Notes: a model not told the origin generated them from the letters alone. DNA of 47,394 nucleotides from Planococcus salinarum (GCF_007004625.1 NZ_VIFV01000026.1:1-47394); one strand, 5' to 3'; numbered from the stretch's first letter, positions 1-8,393 are shown. Made by a program: numbers and translations.

Positions 1-1
1 C

Positions 2-118
2 ATTTCCACGGTAGCTGACAAGCGGAATAACATTCCAAGGAAGTCGCTGGACTACCGCACACCCCTGGAGGCATTTTTGAGTCACCTGAATGGAATGGAC
101 TTGTCTAGCTTATATTGA
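2..118 (+). mobile_element. IS30-family transposase, C-terminal fragment
   Basis: An open frame enters from the left edge and ends at TGA 116-118, giving about 38 residues. It contains the pattern R-N-N-I-P-R-K-S-L-D-Y-R-T-P-L-E-A-F, which matches the end of IS30-family transposases (the usual form is N-x-R-P-R-K-x-L-x-Y-x-T-P-x-E). The DDE catalytic core lies outside the window. The downstream terminal inverted repeat was not identified because the other end of the element is not visible. I am confident of the family, less so of where the element stops. Confidence 0.8.
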
Positions 119-421
119 CAAACGGAAAAGAATAAAATTTGCCGAATGAAAAAGGAGGGGTTCGAACAGTTCAGCTCCAACTCACTTTTTTCTCATCGGT
201 CCAACTTATCAACTCGACTGAAATTCAATCGACGCTACTGCAATGTCTGGAAGTTTTCTATATATTAACATTTTTTGGAGAGGGAATATATCTATTTTTT
301 TATGAAATCCTGGTGTTTGATTCGGCTTTCTTGTCCTTTCACCTGCCGGAGAAATTGTTAATAAAAAAGAGGTTTGTTTTTCTGTTACCTTATGATAGGA
401 TTTGAGTAACAAATAAATTGT
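119..421. other. Gap between IS30 remnant and riboswitch
   Basis: No convincing gene. The stretch should contain the IS30 end and the promoter for the riboswitch-controlled operon. A plausible -10 (TATGAT, 391-396) lies about 25 bases before the aptamer, but no good -35 is seen 17 bases upstream. The open frames here lack ribosome sites and run into the riboswitch. Confidence 0.4.
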
Positions 422-508
422 ACACTGGGGGAGCCGCTTTCCGGGCTGAGACAAGCATTGCTTGGACCCTTCGAACCTGATCTGGATTATGCCGGCGGAG
501 GGAAGTGG
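422..508 (+). promoter_or_regulatory. TPP (thiamine pyrophosphate) riboswitch, THI element
   Basis: The conserved THI-box blocks appear in order: CTGGGGGAGCC, GGGCTGAGA, ACCCTTCGAACCTGATCTGG and GCCGGCGGAGGGAAGTGG. The outer helix P1 can form between ACACT (422-426) and AGTGG (504-508). The same 3' strand, AGTGGT (504-509), is also complementary to ACCACT (533-538), so P1 and a downstream hairpin exclude each other. The next gene is lipM at 601, not a thiamine gene. In known TPP riboswitches of this phylum, ligand binding lowers expression. Confidence 0.93.
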
Positions 509-540
509 TTGATGCATGCCTTTTGCGATGCCACCACTCT

Positions 541-577
541 GCACGGCTGTCCCTTTCTCGGAAGCTGTGTATTTTTA
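541..577 (+). terminator. Hairpin plus U-tract in the riboswitch expression platform
   Basis: CACGGCT (542-548) pairs with AGCTGTG (563-569) around a 14-base loop and is followed by TATTTTTAT. It lies between the TPP aptamer and lipM, where a riboswitch-controlled attenuator is expected. The stem is moderate and contains one G-U pair, so transcriptional attenuation is likely but not proven. Confidence 0.55.
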
Positions 578-600
578 TGTGCAAAAAAGGGGGAGAAGTA

Positions 601-1437
601 ATGGCGGAAACATGGGGATTCATCGATTCTGGCCACACGAGTCCAGCATTCAATATGGCCTTGGATGAACTGATGGTGGAATGGCTGAGCAAAGGTGAAA
701 TCGGTTCTACGCTCCGTTTCTATGGTTGGTCGCCGGCAGGGATTTCAATTGGAAGATTCCAGGACGCAAATAAAAAAATCGACTTTCAGCAGGCAGCGGA
801 TTACGGAGTGGAGGTTGTCCGCCGGCAGACGGGGGGCCGCGCCGTACTGCACGATCAGGAATTGACCTATAGTGTGGCGGTGCCGGAATCGCATCCCGCG
901 ATGCCGCGTTCCGTCAAAGAAGCTTATCTTGTCATTTCCAGGGGCTTATCGGAGGGCTACCTTGAACTCGGAATCAACGCGGAACTCGCCATACCCAATG
1001 CGCCGGCGGAAACGACTGATTCCGCTGTCTGTTTTGACAAGTCTTCCTGGTACGAGCTGCTTGTGGAGGGCAAAAAAGCGGCCGGCAGCGCACAGATGAG
1101 AAAGAAAGGCATCATTCTGCAGCATGGCTCAATTCCGCTCGAAATTGACAGTGTGAAATTATTTGATTTATTCAGCTATCCGTCCGTGGAACTGAAACAG
1201 CGGGCGCGTGACGCTTTCAAAGGAAAAGCCATCGCCATCAACGAGGCAGCGGAGCGGCCTTACAATTTCGACGAAGTGAAAGCTGCGTTCAAGAGAGGTT
1301 TCGAGAAAGGGCTCGGCATCGAATTAGAAACGCTTACGCTCTCGAAAGCTCAATTGGTGGAAATCGACAGGCTGGCGGAAACAAAGTATAAACATCTTGA
1401 TTGGAATTATTCTACTGAAAAACAGGAGGGTTTATAA
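601..1437 (+). CDS. lipM: Octanoyl-[GcvH]:protein N-octanoyltransferase LipM
   Basis: LipM moves the octanoyl chain from octanoyl-ACP to the glycine-cleavage H protein, the first step of lipoate assembly in Bacillus-type bacteria. The product has 278 residues, the length I recall for B. subtilis LipM. Family motifs include an N-terminal [28 protein letters not shown] at about 75-91, and SAVCF at 141-145 with the likely catalytic Cys144. I chose ATG 601 because GGGGGAGAAGTA precedes it; an upstream in-frame extension would run back through the riboswitch platform. The stop overlaps the lipA start (TAATG), so the two are co-translated. Expression should be set by the TPP riboswitch upstream. 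Confusion with the related LipL/LplA families is unlikely given the length and motifs. Confidence 0.92.
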   Translation: MAETWGFIDSGHTSPAFNMALDELMVEWLSKGEIGSTLRFYGWSPAGISIGRFQDANKKIDFQQAADYGVEVVRRQTGGRAVLHDQELTYSVAVPESHPAMPRSVKEAYLVISRGLSEGYLELGINAELAIPNAPAETTDSAVCFDKSSWYELLVEGKKAAGSAQMRKKGIILQHGSIPLEIDSVKLFDLFSYPSVELKQRARDAFKGKAIAINEAAERPYNFDEVKAAFKRGFEKGLGIELETLTLSKAQLVEIDRLAETKYKHLDWNYSTEKQEGL

Positions 1438-2390
1438 TGACAAAACAGGAAGAATACATTCGGAAACCGGATTGGCTAAAGGTGAAAATTAATACGAACG
1501 AATCGTTCACCGGGCTCAAAAAGTTGATGCGCGAGAAAAAGCTCAACACGGTATGCGAAGAAGCGAGATGCCCGAATATCCATGAATGCTGGAGCGAGCG
1601 CAAAACGGCAACATTCATGATTCTCGGGGATACCTGCACAAGAGGATGCCGGTTCTGCGCCGTTAAAACCGGATTGCCGAACGAACTCGACCTTGGGGAG
1701 CCGGAACGCGTGGCTGAATCGGTTGAGATCATGGGCTTGAAACATGTCGTCGTCACAGCGGTCGCCCGTGACGATCTGGCCGATGGCGGAGCTGCCGTTT
1801 TCGCCGAAACCGTCCGTGCCATCAGAAGAAGAATGCCGTCTACGACCGTTGAAATTCTGCCTTCTGATATGAAAGGCGATTACGAAAGTCTCCATACATT
1901 AATGGACAGTGCACCGGATATTTTCAACCACAACATCGAAACCGTCAGACGCCTGACAAAGCGGGTTCGTGCCCGTGCCATGTACGATCGCTCGCTGCAA
2001 TTGCTCGAGCGGGTCAAGGAAATTGCACCGGACACACCGACGAAATCGAGCATCATGGTCGGACTCGGCGAAACGAAAGAAGAAATCATCGAGACGATGG
2101 ATGACCTTCGCGCGCACAACGTCGACATCATGGCCATCGGGCAATACCTGCAGCCGACCAAAAAGCATCTGAATGTCGAGCGCTATTACCATCCGGATGA
2201 ATTCGCTGAACTGAAGGAAATTGCGCTCTCCAAAGGATTTAGCCATTGTGAAGCCGGGCCCATGGTGCGTTCTTCCTATCATGCTGATGAACAGGTCAAC
2301 GCGACGTCGGCGCAGCGCCGCATCAATTATCTGAAAGGCGTCGAGTCCGAGGGCAAGAAGCTTGAAGGGGATGTTTTTTCAGAAATATAG
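1437..2390 (+). CDS. lipA: Lipoyl synthase LipA (radical SAM)
   Basis: LipA inserts two sulfurs into protein-bound octanoyl groups to make lipoyl groups, the step after LipM. The 317-residue protein has both iron-sulfur motifs: the auxiliary cluster Cys40-x4-Cys45-x5-Cys51, and the radical-SAM CxxxCxxC at Cys67, Cys71 and Cys74 (CTRGCRFC). It also has the conserved [16 protein letters not shown] and HNIETV segments, and the C-terminal RSSYHADEQ serine motif. It is slightly longer than B. subtilis LipA, with a variable C-terminal tail. The start overlaps the lipM stop, so this is a two-gene operon under the same TPP riboswitch, ended by the terminator at 2396. Confidence 0.96.
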   Translation: MTKQEEYIRKPDWLKVKINTNESFTGLKKLMREKKLNTVCEEARCPNIHECWSERKTATFMILGDTCTRGCRFCAVKTGLPNELDLGEPERVAESVEIMGLKHVVVTAVARDDLADGGAAVFAETVRAIRRRMPSTTVEILPSDMKGDYESLHTLMDSAPDIFNHNIETVRRLTKRVRARAMYDRSLQLLERVKEIAPDTPTKSSIMVGLGETKEEIIETMDDLRAHNVDIMAIGQYLQPTKKHLNVERYYHPDEFAELKEIALSKGFSHCEAGPMVRSSYHADEQVNATSAQRRINYLKGVESEGKKLEGDVFSEI

Positions 2391-2395
2391 AAGAG

Positions 2396-2422
2396 AGGCC
2401 CTCGCTGATGCGAGGGCCTTTT
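2396..2422 (+). terminator. Rho-independent terminator after lipA
   Basis: GGCCCTCGC-TGAT-GCGAGGGCC followed by TTTTGATTT: a perfect nine-base stem with a four-base loop, beginning just after the lipA stop. Confidence 0.92.
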
Positions 2423-2496
2423 GATTTGATTGCTGAGCACGGAACGCGGGTGAAAAGACATTGAAACGCCTCAGCGCAAATAAACCCGCCAACCAA

Positions 2497-2978
2497 TTAA
2501 ACCGTCAGATCATTCTCAGCTTTGATCCGGATGGCTTCCTGCAATAATTTCTGGAGTATTGCGGCAAAGACGGCAACAATGAGTGAAGCGAAGATGACGA
2601 ACAATCCGATAACGATGCCGGGTGCGTCATCCGCCAGCGTCAAAAGGTACAGAAAAGGCATCTCGAGAATATAAACGATAACTATGGCGATTGCACAATG
2701 CTTTATGGTCTTTAATGCTTTCACTGACAGGGTGGAAAATGCTTCGTTGCGGTCCACATAGTCCAACAGTTTCAAGGATTGGTAAAGTGCGATAAAAAAT
2801 GGAATCATCCCGATATACATGCCGATCAGCAACGGGTATTGCAAGTTTTCCAGTTCCGGAAGATTCCAGTAGGGGGAATTCGGATCGAATCTGGACAACC
2901 CATAAATGCAGCCAGCGAGAACCGGAAGGCCGACAAGAAAGATAGCGATTTTAAGATGATGGTTGAACTTCGTTTCAT
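2497..2978 (-). pseudogene. DUF2975-type membrane protein with a one-base frameshift
   Basis: The long frame (2497-2898) has only a TTG as its first start, yet in-frame coding continues upstream (residues TKFNHHLKIAIFLVGLPVLA) until a stop, without any start codon. The natural start is ATG at 2978 in another frame, behind GAGGTG, giving MKRSSTIILK. Adding one A to the run at 2949-2952 (TTTT on the + strand) joins the two into MKRSSTIILK-IAIFLVGLPVLA..., the usual start of DUF2975/YoaS-like proteins. The joined product would be about 160 residues with four membrane helices. Function is unknown; relatives often sit next to a small Cro/C1 regulator, which is absent here. It may be a real broken gene or a sequencing error in a homopolymer. 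Confidence 0.7.
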
Positions 2979-3071
2979 GGCAAACACCTCATCAAATATT
3001 GATGTTAATGAGATAATACACCATTATTTATTGATAATCAATAAATAATTATCTTTAATTAATATTTAGAG

Positions 3072-3572
3072 TCAAAGGTATTTGTGCAGTCCCTGATAAA
3101 TCTCGACAATTTCGTCCAGTTTCATGCGCACAAGCCCGCTCGAGGAAGGAGCAACATACTCTGCAATTCCCTGAATGACCGGTTCCGTTTGCTCACCCCA
3201 CGAGATTACGCGCTTTTTGCTGTATTGCTGGTATACGCCCTTGCCGACGAAACAAACTGCAACAGGTTGATATAGCCGGATTTTTTTCTTCAGTTTTTCT
3301 GCGCCTCTTTTGTATTCCTCTGTCGAAATTTCGGCCGCTTCTTTGGTCGGGCGGGCGACAATGTTTGTCAGGCCAAAGCCGAGGTCCAACAGTTTGCTGT
3401 TTTCTTCCGGCAGGAATTTCCTTGGCGTCAAACCGGCTTCGTGCAGGATTTTCCAGAACCGGTTGTTCGGATTCGCGTAATGCCAGCCGGTTTCCGACGA
3501 GCGGATGCTCGGGTTAAAGCCGACAAACATGATTTTTAAATTCTCTTGTAAGTGATCCGGTATCGGGTCCAT
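3072..3572 (-). CDS. mug: Mug-type G/U(T) mismatch-specific DNA glycosylase
   Basis: A uracil-DNA glycosylase superfamily member, family 2 (Mug/TDG), which removes uracil or ethenocytosine from mismatches. The 166-residue protein shows the active-site motif G-F-N-P-S (Asn20), then ETGWHYANPNNRFW at about 27-40. Further on are the GLTNIVARPT segment and a C-terminal PSSSGLVRM loop matching the NPSGLSR loop of Mug. The length is normal for Mug. It is transcribed with its back to the VOC gene's terminator and about 94 bases upstream of the DUF2975 gene. The ribosome site GGAGG lies about 13 bases from the ATG, a rather long spacing. Confidence 0.9.
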   Translation of the reverse strand: MDPIPDHLQENLKIMFVGFNPSIRSSETGWHYANPNNRFWKILHEAGLTPRKFLPEENSKLLDLGFGLTNIVARPTKEAAEISTEEYKRGAEKLKKKIRLYQPVAVCFVGKGVYQQYSKKRVISWGEQTEPVIQGIAEYVAPSSSGLVRMKLDEIVEIYQGLHKYL

Positions 3573-3682
3573 ATCTACTCAAAAACCTCCATCTCTGTAA
3601 AGCTTGTTTGTTTTAATCTTACACGATTGTGAGTGTGGGACTTAAGAAATTGAATTGGCTGCAAATGAAAAGAAGACAAGAA

Positions 3683-3724
3683 AACATCCCACCTTCACAG
3701 AATTGCTTTGGAAGGAGGGATGTT
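3683..3724 (-). terminator. Terminator of the VOC gene
   Basis: AACATCCC-x-CCTTC pairs with GAAGG-x-GGGATGTT (one internal mismatch) around a loop of about 14 bases. On the minus strand it is followed by TTTTCTTG, six bases beyond the stop of the gene at 3730. Confidence 0.8.
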
Positions 3725-3729
3725 CGCAT

Positions 3730-4170
3730 TTATTTTTGGATTTCCGGTTCCACCGAAATTTGCCATTCAATGCCGAAGCGGTCAGTGACGCTGCCATATA
3801 ACGGACTCCAGAAAGTTTCCTGCAGCTCCATGGCGATTTCGCCGCCTTCAGCCAGTGTGCCGAAGATTGTGTGTGCTTCTTCTTCATTGTCAGGAGTTAT
3901 GGTCAGAGATACGTTATTGCCTTTGCGGAAAGGGATTCCCATACCGGGAGGTACATCCGAGATCATGAAGGATTGCCCGTTCTTCAAAATGATTTCCGCA
4001 TTCATCACCATGTCTTTGGCTTCTTCAGGAATTCCCTCCAATTCCGAACCATTTGCCTCTCCGTAAGTCACTAATCCGGATAATTCTGCATCCAGAACAT
4101 TCACATAGAAATGGGCAGCTTCCTGGCCGTGACCGTCAAAATTCAAATAGGGGAAAATTTTTGTAATCAT
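3730..4170 (-). CDS. PhnB-like VOC-superfamily protein
   Basis: A 146-residue single-domain vicinal-oxygen-chelate protein of the PhnB/YjdN (3-demethylubiquinone methyltransferase-like) type. Visible family features: N-terminal PYLNFDGHGQEAAHFYVNVLDAE, the MNAEIILKNGQSFMISD strand pair, and a C-terminal YGSVTDRFGIEWQIS. No substrate can be assigned; many of these proteins are uncharacterised or bind small ligands. It is a single gene with its own terminator and an 18-base palindrome upstream. It is similar in kind to the VOC protein at 22282 but belongs to a different subgroup. Confidence 0.85.
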   Translation of the reverse strand: MITKIFPYLNFDGHGQEAAHFYVNVLDAELSGLVTYGEANGSELEGIPEEAKDMVMNAEIILKNGQSFMISDVPPGMGIPFRKGNNVSLTITPDNEEEAHTIFGTLAEGGEIAMELQETFWSPLYGSVTDRFGIEWQISVEPEIQK

Positions 4171-4184
4171 GCTGGACCTTCTTT

Positions 4185-4202
4185 CTCAAAAATATTTTTG
4201 AG
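4185..4202. promoter_or_regulatory. 18-base perfect palindrome upstream of the VOC gene
   Basis: CTCAAAAATATTTTTGAG is perfectly self-complementary. It lies 15 bases before the ATG of the gene at 4170, between a plausible promoter (TATACT on the minus strand near 4260) and the ribosome site. Its place and symmetry suit an operator; the regulator is unknown. Confidence 0.4.
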
Positions 4203-4381
4203 TGCACAATTGTTCCTTCAGTTTCCTGTCCTCAGAACGGAGCGATTTGTCACTTACAGTATAGCGACTTTTCATGCGAATTAAACATACTATTGTTCAT
4301 TTTTCGTCATACTGAACAGGTTTTTAAAAACTGCCCTTTCTATAATCTGATAAAATCTCTATTTCACTTCATTTTGGCTGT

Positions 4382-6307
4382 TTACAGATTTTCAATCTCA
4401 ACCGGTTCCATGTCATCCGCCGGCTCAAAGCCGAAAATTTGGCTGTAGAAATAAAACTCGCCTTCGATGGCTCGTTTGATGTTCTCGGCTTTACGGAAGC
4501 CATGGCCTTCGCCTTCAAATTCCAGATAGGCTACCGGCACCCCTTTTTTTCGCAGTGCTTCGACCATCGGCACTGCCTGATTCGGCGGTACGACTTTATC
4601 ATCAAGGCCCTGGAAGAAAATCACCGGACAGGACAGGCGATCAGTGAAGTGGATCGGGGAGCGGTCGAAAAAGGTTTGCTTTTGTGCCGGATAAGGAGCG
4701 ATGAGTCCATGGAGATAATGGGATTCGAATTTATGCGTTTCTTTCACAAAGCTTTCCAGGTCACTCAAACCAAAATGGCTGGCACCGGCATGATAGACGT
4801 CCGTGAAGACAAGAGAGGCAAGGGTCGTATAGCCGCCTGCCGATCCCCCGGAAATGGCAATGCGTGTGCTGTCAACGTCTCCGCGGTCGATCAGGTAACG
4901 GACCGCATTCGCGCAGTCTTCCACATCCACCACACCCCATTGACCCCTCAGCCGTTCGCGGTAGTCGCGGCCATAGCCGGTAGAGCCGCCGTAATTCACA
5001 TCAACCAGCGCAAAGCCGCGGCTCGTCCAATATTGCTTTGTCAGATTCAGGGTGGAAGATGTGGCGCCGACCGGTCCGCCGTGGACATGCACAAGCAACG
5101 GCGGTTTATCGCCTGGTGGTGCTGCAAAATCCGGATTGTTCGGCGCGTAGTAAAGAGCATGGGCAGTTTTGTGATTTGACGTTGAAAATTCGATCGCTTC
5201 CGGCTGAGACAAATAATCTGTATCCAGCGAGCTTCCGGAAGAAATCCGGACATCTTCGATTTCGTTCGTCTTCGGATCCATAACGGCAATCCGCGGAAAT
5301 TCCGTGGGTGACGCGGCGATAAACGCTACCTCTGTTCCGTTTGAACGAATGGCAGAAAACGAGGTGAATCGAGTCGTTATCGGATTCAGGCGTCCATTCC
5401 AGACATCCACACTGGCGAGCTGTCTCATACCGTGCTGTGAATAAGAAGCGATGATCATATTTTCATCGACAAAGCAATAATCTGATTTTCCCAATACGGA
5501 GCTATGCGAACCGAACTCCGCCTTTACCGTGCACACTTCTTCTTTTCTATTGCCAAAACAGCGCATCAGATTCCACCAGTTGCTGTGGTCGGACAGGAAA
5601 TAAAGAGTGCCTTGCGGCGACCAGGCGGGCTGGACAATCGAAACACCGGAACCTCCGGCAAGTTTGGAGGCATTTGTCAGCGTGCCGTCATCTCTGATTT
5701 CAGCCACCCACAACTCCGATTCATCCCACGGCATATGGGGATGGTTCCATGTCAGATAGGCGAGGTGTTGCCCGTCCGGACTGACTCTTGGATTTGAATA
5801 AAAATCATTGCCTGAGACCACAACCGTTTCACCGCTGCCATCAGGGTTCATGGCAACGATCGTCGTTTCCGGAGTGAAAGCTGATTTTGTATGATCTTCC
5901 CGAATCCAGTATAGCCGCTCATTCACTCTGTCGATGCCCGCATCCGCATAACGGAGATTCGAATCGTCTGTAATTGCGTATGGCGGATTCCTTCCGTCTT
6001 TCATATAAAGTAAATTATCTTCGAAATTGGAGAAATAGATGCGTCCGCCATTTACCGTAAACGGTGCGCCGCCATATTCCTGAACGCGCGTGCGGATATT
6101 GAAGGGGGCCGGCGTCTGTTCGACAGCTTCTCCGGTTGGTGTTTTTTTCATAATCCGGCTGCGGCCGCCTTCGGAAGGAAGCGCTTCAAGCCAATAAAGA
6201 TTTTCGCCTTCAAACAGGACGCCTTCGAGCGCAACGGAATCCTGCAATATTAAATCGGTGGAGATTGGTGACTTCCAGCTGCCAAACGGTGCGATTTTTC
6301 TGTTCAT
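4382..6307 (-). CDS. S9-family serine peptidase (prolyl oligopeptidase / acylaminoacyl-peptidase type)
   Basis: A 641-residue cytoplasmic peptidase with no signal peptide. Residues 1 to about 370 hold a beta-propeller-like region with repeated TolB/WD40-type stretches (RVSPDGQHLAYLTW, PAWSPQGTLYFLSD). The C-terminal alpha/beta-hydrolase domain carries the triad: Ser489 in ISGGSAGG, Asp570 in GLDDKVVP and His602 in GEGHGF. HVHGGP at 407-412 supplies the oxyanion region. ATG 6307 has a good AGGAGG site. It is expected to act on short or N-blocked peptides. It is monocistronic as far as can be seen, and no clear terminator was found after the stop. Confidence 0.92.
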   Translation of the reverse strand: MNRKIAPFGSWKSPISTDLILQDSVALEGVLFEGENLYWLEALPSEGGRSRIMKKTPTGEAVEQTPAPFNIRTRVQEYGGAPFTVNGGRIYFSNFEDNLLYMKDGRNPPYAITDDSNLRYADAGIDRVNERLYWIREDHTKSAFTPETTIVAMNPDGSGETVVVSGNDFYSNPRVSPDGQHLAYLTWNHPHMPWDESELWVAEIRDDGTLTNASKLAGGSGVSIVQPAWSPQGTLYFLSDHSNWWNLMRCFGNRKEEVCTVKAEFGSHSSVLGKSDYCFVDENMIIASYSQHGMRQLASVDVWNGRLNPITTRFTSFSAIRSNGTEVAFIAASPTEFPRIAVMDPKTNEIEDVRISSGSSLDTDYLSQPEAIEFSTSNHKTAHALYYAPNNPDFAAPPGDKPPLLVHVHGGPVGATSSTLNLTKQYWTSRGFALVDVNYGGSTGYGRDYRERLRGQWGVVDVEDCANAVRYLIDRGDVDSTRIAISGGSAGGYTTLASLVFTDVYHAGASHFGLSDLESFVKETHKFESHYLHGLIAPYPAQKQTFFDRSPIHFTDRLSCPVIFFQGLDDKVVPPNQAVPMVEALRKKGVPVAYLEFEGEGHGFRKAENIKRAIEGEFYFYSQIFGFEPADDMEPVEIENL

Positions 6308-6625
6308 GCGGAATCCCTCCTGTTAAATGTCTGTAAGTTTATCTTAACAGGTGAACTGTCGGAATTGTTGGGAATTTTGATGCGTTATGTCACAGTGGGC
6401 ATAATCTGCAGCCTTTTGTGATGGAGATAATAGTGGGAAAAGAAACGGACTCCTTGTGCTTCCATGGCTTTAAAAATTTCTAAATGCTATATCAGCAAAA
6501 CTTTGAAAAGTAAATGATGAATAGTGATATAAAGTACATACAAAATACTTTTTTATTAGTATAATATACTCAGTTAAAATTGATTGAAGTATTAAAAAGC
6601 TATTTGGAATGGGGAGATGGATAGA
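6308..6625. other. Divergent intergenic region with promoter
   Basis: AT-rich spacer between the S9 peptidase and a small membrane-protein gene. A consensus -10 (TATAAT, 6560-6565) points toward the gene at 6626, but its -35 is poor. No other gene or RNA is recognised. Confidence 0.4.
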
Positions 6626-6820
6626 ATGGATTTTTCAGTGCTTTTAATTGATGGTATTTTGAATGGATTTGGTCCGATTTTCAAAACTTACATTCTGCCG
6701 ATATCGATATGGATGCTGATTCCAGCGGTTATCTTCAGGTTGATCTTCAAAAGCCAGCTTTCGTTCCAGCTTGGCGCATTGATTGGCCTTGCTTTGTGCT
6801 TTTTTGTCGGTCCGTTTTGA
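6626..6820 (+). CDS. Small membrane protein, unknown function
   Basis: 64 residues with two hydrophobic segments (about residues 4-32 and 43-62) separated by a short basic loop, FRLIFKSQ. I chose ATG 6626 because GGGGAG ends nine bases before it; ATG 6617 would sit directly on the ribosome site. It ends with VGPF and a TGA. I recognise no family. The shared palindromic terminator at 6946 closes it. Confidence 0.6.
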   Translation: MDFSVLLIDGILNGFGPIFKTYILPISIWMLIPAVIFRLIFKSQLSFQLGALIGLALCFFVGPF

Positions 6821-6945
6821 TCGGCAGCAGGGAAATGAACTGAATGGGATCAAGAGCACTTGCTTGAATGCAGTCGTGGCAAATGACCGTGCATTTTGGA
6901 TGAAATATAAGAATTCTTTCAGCAGGAAATATCCATTCCCGAAAA

Positions 6946-6979
6946 AAGCATGCCCCCGAAAATTTTCGGGGGCATGCTT
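6946..6979. terminator. Bidirectional terminator (perfect 34-base palindrome)
   Basis: AAGCATGCCCCCGAAAA followed directly by its reverse complement, flanked by A and T runs. It serves the converging genes at 6626 (+) and 6993 (-). Confidence 0.9.
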
Positions 6980-6992
6980 ATAAAATTTAATC

Positions 6993-7202
6993 CTAGTATC
7001 TTTTTCCGTGCTTTCTCTGGAAATCTTCTTCGGAAGAAAGAAGATAAATGATTCCTTCAATAATTCCGATTACCGCAGGAATTCCCGTCCAGAAGAAAAG
7101 GAGGTAGATCAGGCCGACGCCCGGTTTGCCCAAGTAGAATTTATGGGCGCCGAAATCCCCAAGAAAGATGGCCAGTAAAGCCGCTGCTAATTTGTTTTTC
7201 AT
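6993..7202 (-). CDS. TM2-domain membrane protein
   Basis: A short protein (69 residues from ATG 7202, or 72 from ATG 7211). The TM2 signature is clear: GDFGAHKFYLGKPGVGLIYLLF, then a second helix, TGIPAVIGIIEGIIYLL. AAAGGATG sits at the right distance from ATG 7202, which I prefer. TM2 proteins are inner-membrane proteins of two helices joined by a tight turn; their bacterial role is unknown. The tail DFQRKHGKRY is basic. Confidence 0.85.
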   Translation of the reverse strand: MKNKLAAALLAIFLGDFGAHKFYLGKPGVGLIYLLFFWTGIPAVIGIIEGIIYLLSSEEDFQRKHGKRY

Positions 7203-7545
7203 GCCGATCATCCTTTCTGCTTATAAAGGATGTTTTCCCGAATTGGCGAATGTTAATCTGCATGGGAGTTATTATTTTAAATCCACTGGGCTTTCGATGG
7301 ATAAACCCATTTTTTGCCTTAGAGGGTCATTAACTTCCCAAAAAAGCGGGCAGAGCTAATGCCAACGTTGGGTTTCGCGGGAATGGAAACATATCGTTGA
7401 ACCGCACGTCCTTTATAAGACTATTATTAAAAGTGTGGGACTAAAAAGAGCAAAGAAATTTCAGAACTCCTGCAAGTAAGAAATGGGAAAGGCAAGAGAG
7501 AAAGAGCAGAAGAAAAGATGCTTCACAGCGCAAAGGAGAAATGAC
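7203..7545. other. Divergent intergenic region without a recognised gene
   Basis: No supported open frame or RNA. It should hold promoters for the TM2 gene (-) and the kinase-like gene (+). The in-frame extension of the latter back to 7483 has no ribosome site. Confidence 0.4.
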
Positions 7546-8223
7546 ATGAACCATATATGGCAAACAGCGGCGCATGACCTCTCTGAGATTAAAGTGACAG
7601 CAAGTTTCGATAATGCCCCCGTGATGATCGAAGGAGCAGCGGAAGGGTATTTTTGTATTGGTGTCGGAACGGATGCGGCAGTATTTCAATCGTTATCCGC
7701 TCCTCAGTTTGCTTATAAAGTATATGCAGAAGGGAAGCGGGACAAACTTGAAGCAGAAGCGGAAGTTTATGCCCGAATCGGCTCCTCCCCTTATTTTCCG
7801 ACCTGTTATGGTTTCATCAATGGTCTGCTCGTATTGGACTATGAAGAAGGTTTGACTTTATTCGATTGTCTGTTGCAGGGGGTTCATGTTCCGGAGCAGG
7901 CAATTCAGGATGTTGAAGATGCCCGGCATTACATTCGGAAGATCGGTTTAAATCCACGGGATATTCACTTGAAGAATATTTTGTTGCAGGATGGCCGTGC
8001 CAAGTTGCTCGATGTGTCCGAGTATATCAAATCCGGCAACGATTTCAGGTGGGAACATCTGAAAAAAACATACGATGAGTATTATCCGGTAATCGATGGC
8101 AAACCTGTGCCATTCTGGCTGCTCGACACTATTCGGAAATGGTACCATCATTGGAACCGTTATTCCTCTTCCTTTGATGAATTCATGCGAATTGTCTCCA
8201 AACAGATAAATTATAAGAAATAA
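7546..8223 (+). CDS. Protein-kinase-fold protein (YrzF-like)
   Basis: 225 residues from ATG 7546, behind AAAGGAG. It has a minimal kinase fold: a glycine-rich stretch GVGTDAAVF (40-48), Lys58 in FAYKVYA (the ATP-binding lysine position), Glu73 for helix C, PRDIHLKN (138-144) in place of HRDxxxxN, and LLDVSEY (154-160) in place of the DFG loop. The catalytic Asp139, Asn144 and metal Asp156 positions are kept, so activity is possible. The histidine of HRD and the Phe-Gly of DFG are replaced, and the C-lobe is short, as in small bacterial kinase-like proteins. The substrate is unknown. It is a single gene with its own terminator. Confidence 0.75.
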   Translation: MNHIWQTAAHDLSEIKVTASFDNAPVMIEGAAEGYFCIGVGTDAAVFQSLSAPQFAYKVYAEGKRDKLEAEAEVYARIGSSPYFPTCYGFINGLLVLDYEEGLTLFDCLLQGVHVPEQAIQDVEDARHYIRKIGLNPRDIHLKNILLQDGRAKLLDVSEYIKSGNDFRWEHLKKTYDEYYPVIDGKPVPFWLLDTIRKWYHHWNRYSSSFDEFMRIVSKQINYKK

Positions 8224-8247
8224 AAATGACCTAACGGATTGTTTGCC

Positions 8248-8282
8248 AAAAGGACCACCGGAAATCATCCCGGTGGTCCTTT
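8248..8282 (+). terminator. Terminator after the kinase-like gene
   Basis: AAAGGACCACCGG and CCGGTGGTCCTTT form a 13-base stem around an eight-base loop. The T-rich arm serves as the U-tract. Confidence 0.9.
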
Positions 8283-8375
8283 GTGGGTGTATTGGAGAAT
8301 TAGAGTGGTTCAGCCTGATTGATTGGATGCAGTTTCCGCTGTCTGTGGGAGAAATTCCGTAATATGTTATATAAG

Positions 8376-8393
8376 CATGAAATTTTTCATGCA
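8376..8393. repeat. Inverted repeat upstream of the diguanylate cyclase
   Basis: GCATGAAA-TT-TTTCATGC, eight-base arms, about 77 bases before the cyclase start and after the previous terminator. It could be an operator or a leader hairpin; no regulator is known. Confidence 0.35.

Noticed and set aside
505..600. N-terminal extension of lipM back to 505
   Set aside because: It would overlap the riboswitch platform and has no ribosome site; ATG 601 has GGGGGAG and gives the family length.
4439..5179. 246-codon plus-strand frame inside the S9 peptidase
   Set aside because: It is antisense to a clear peptidase with an intact triad, and has no ribosome site.
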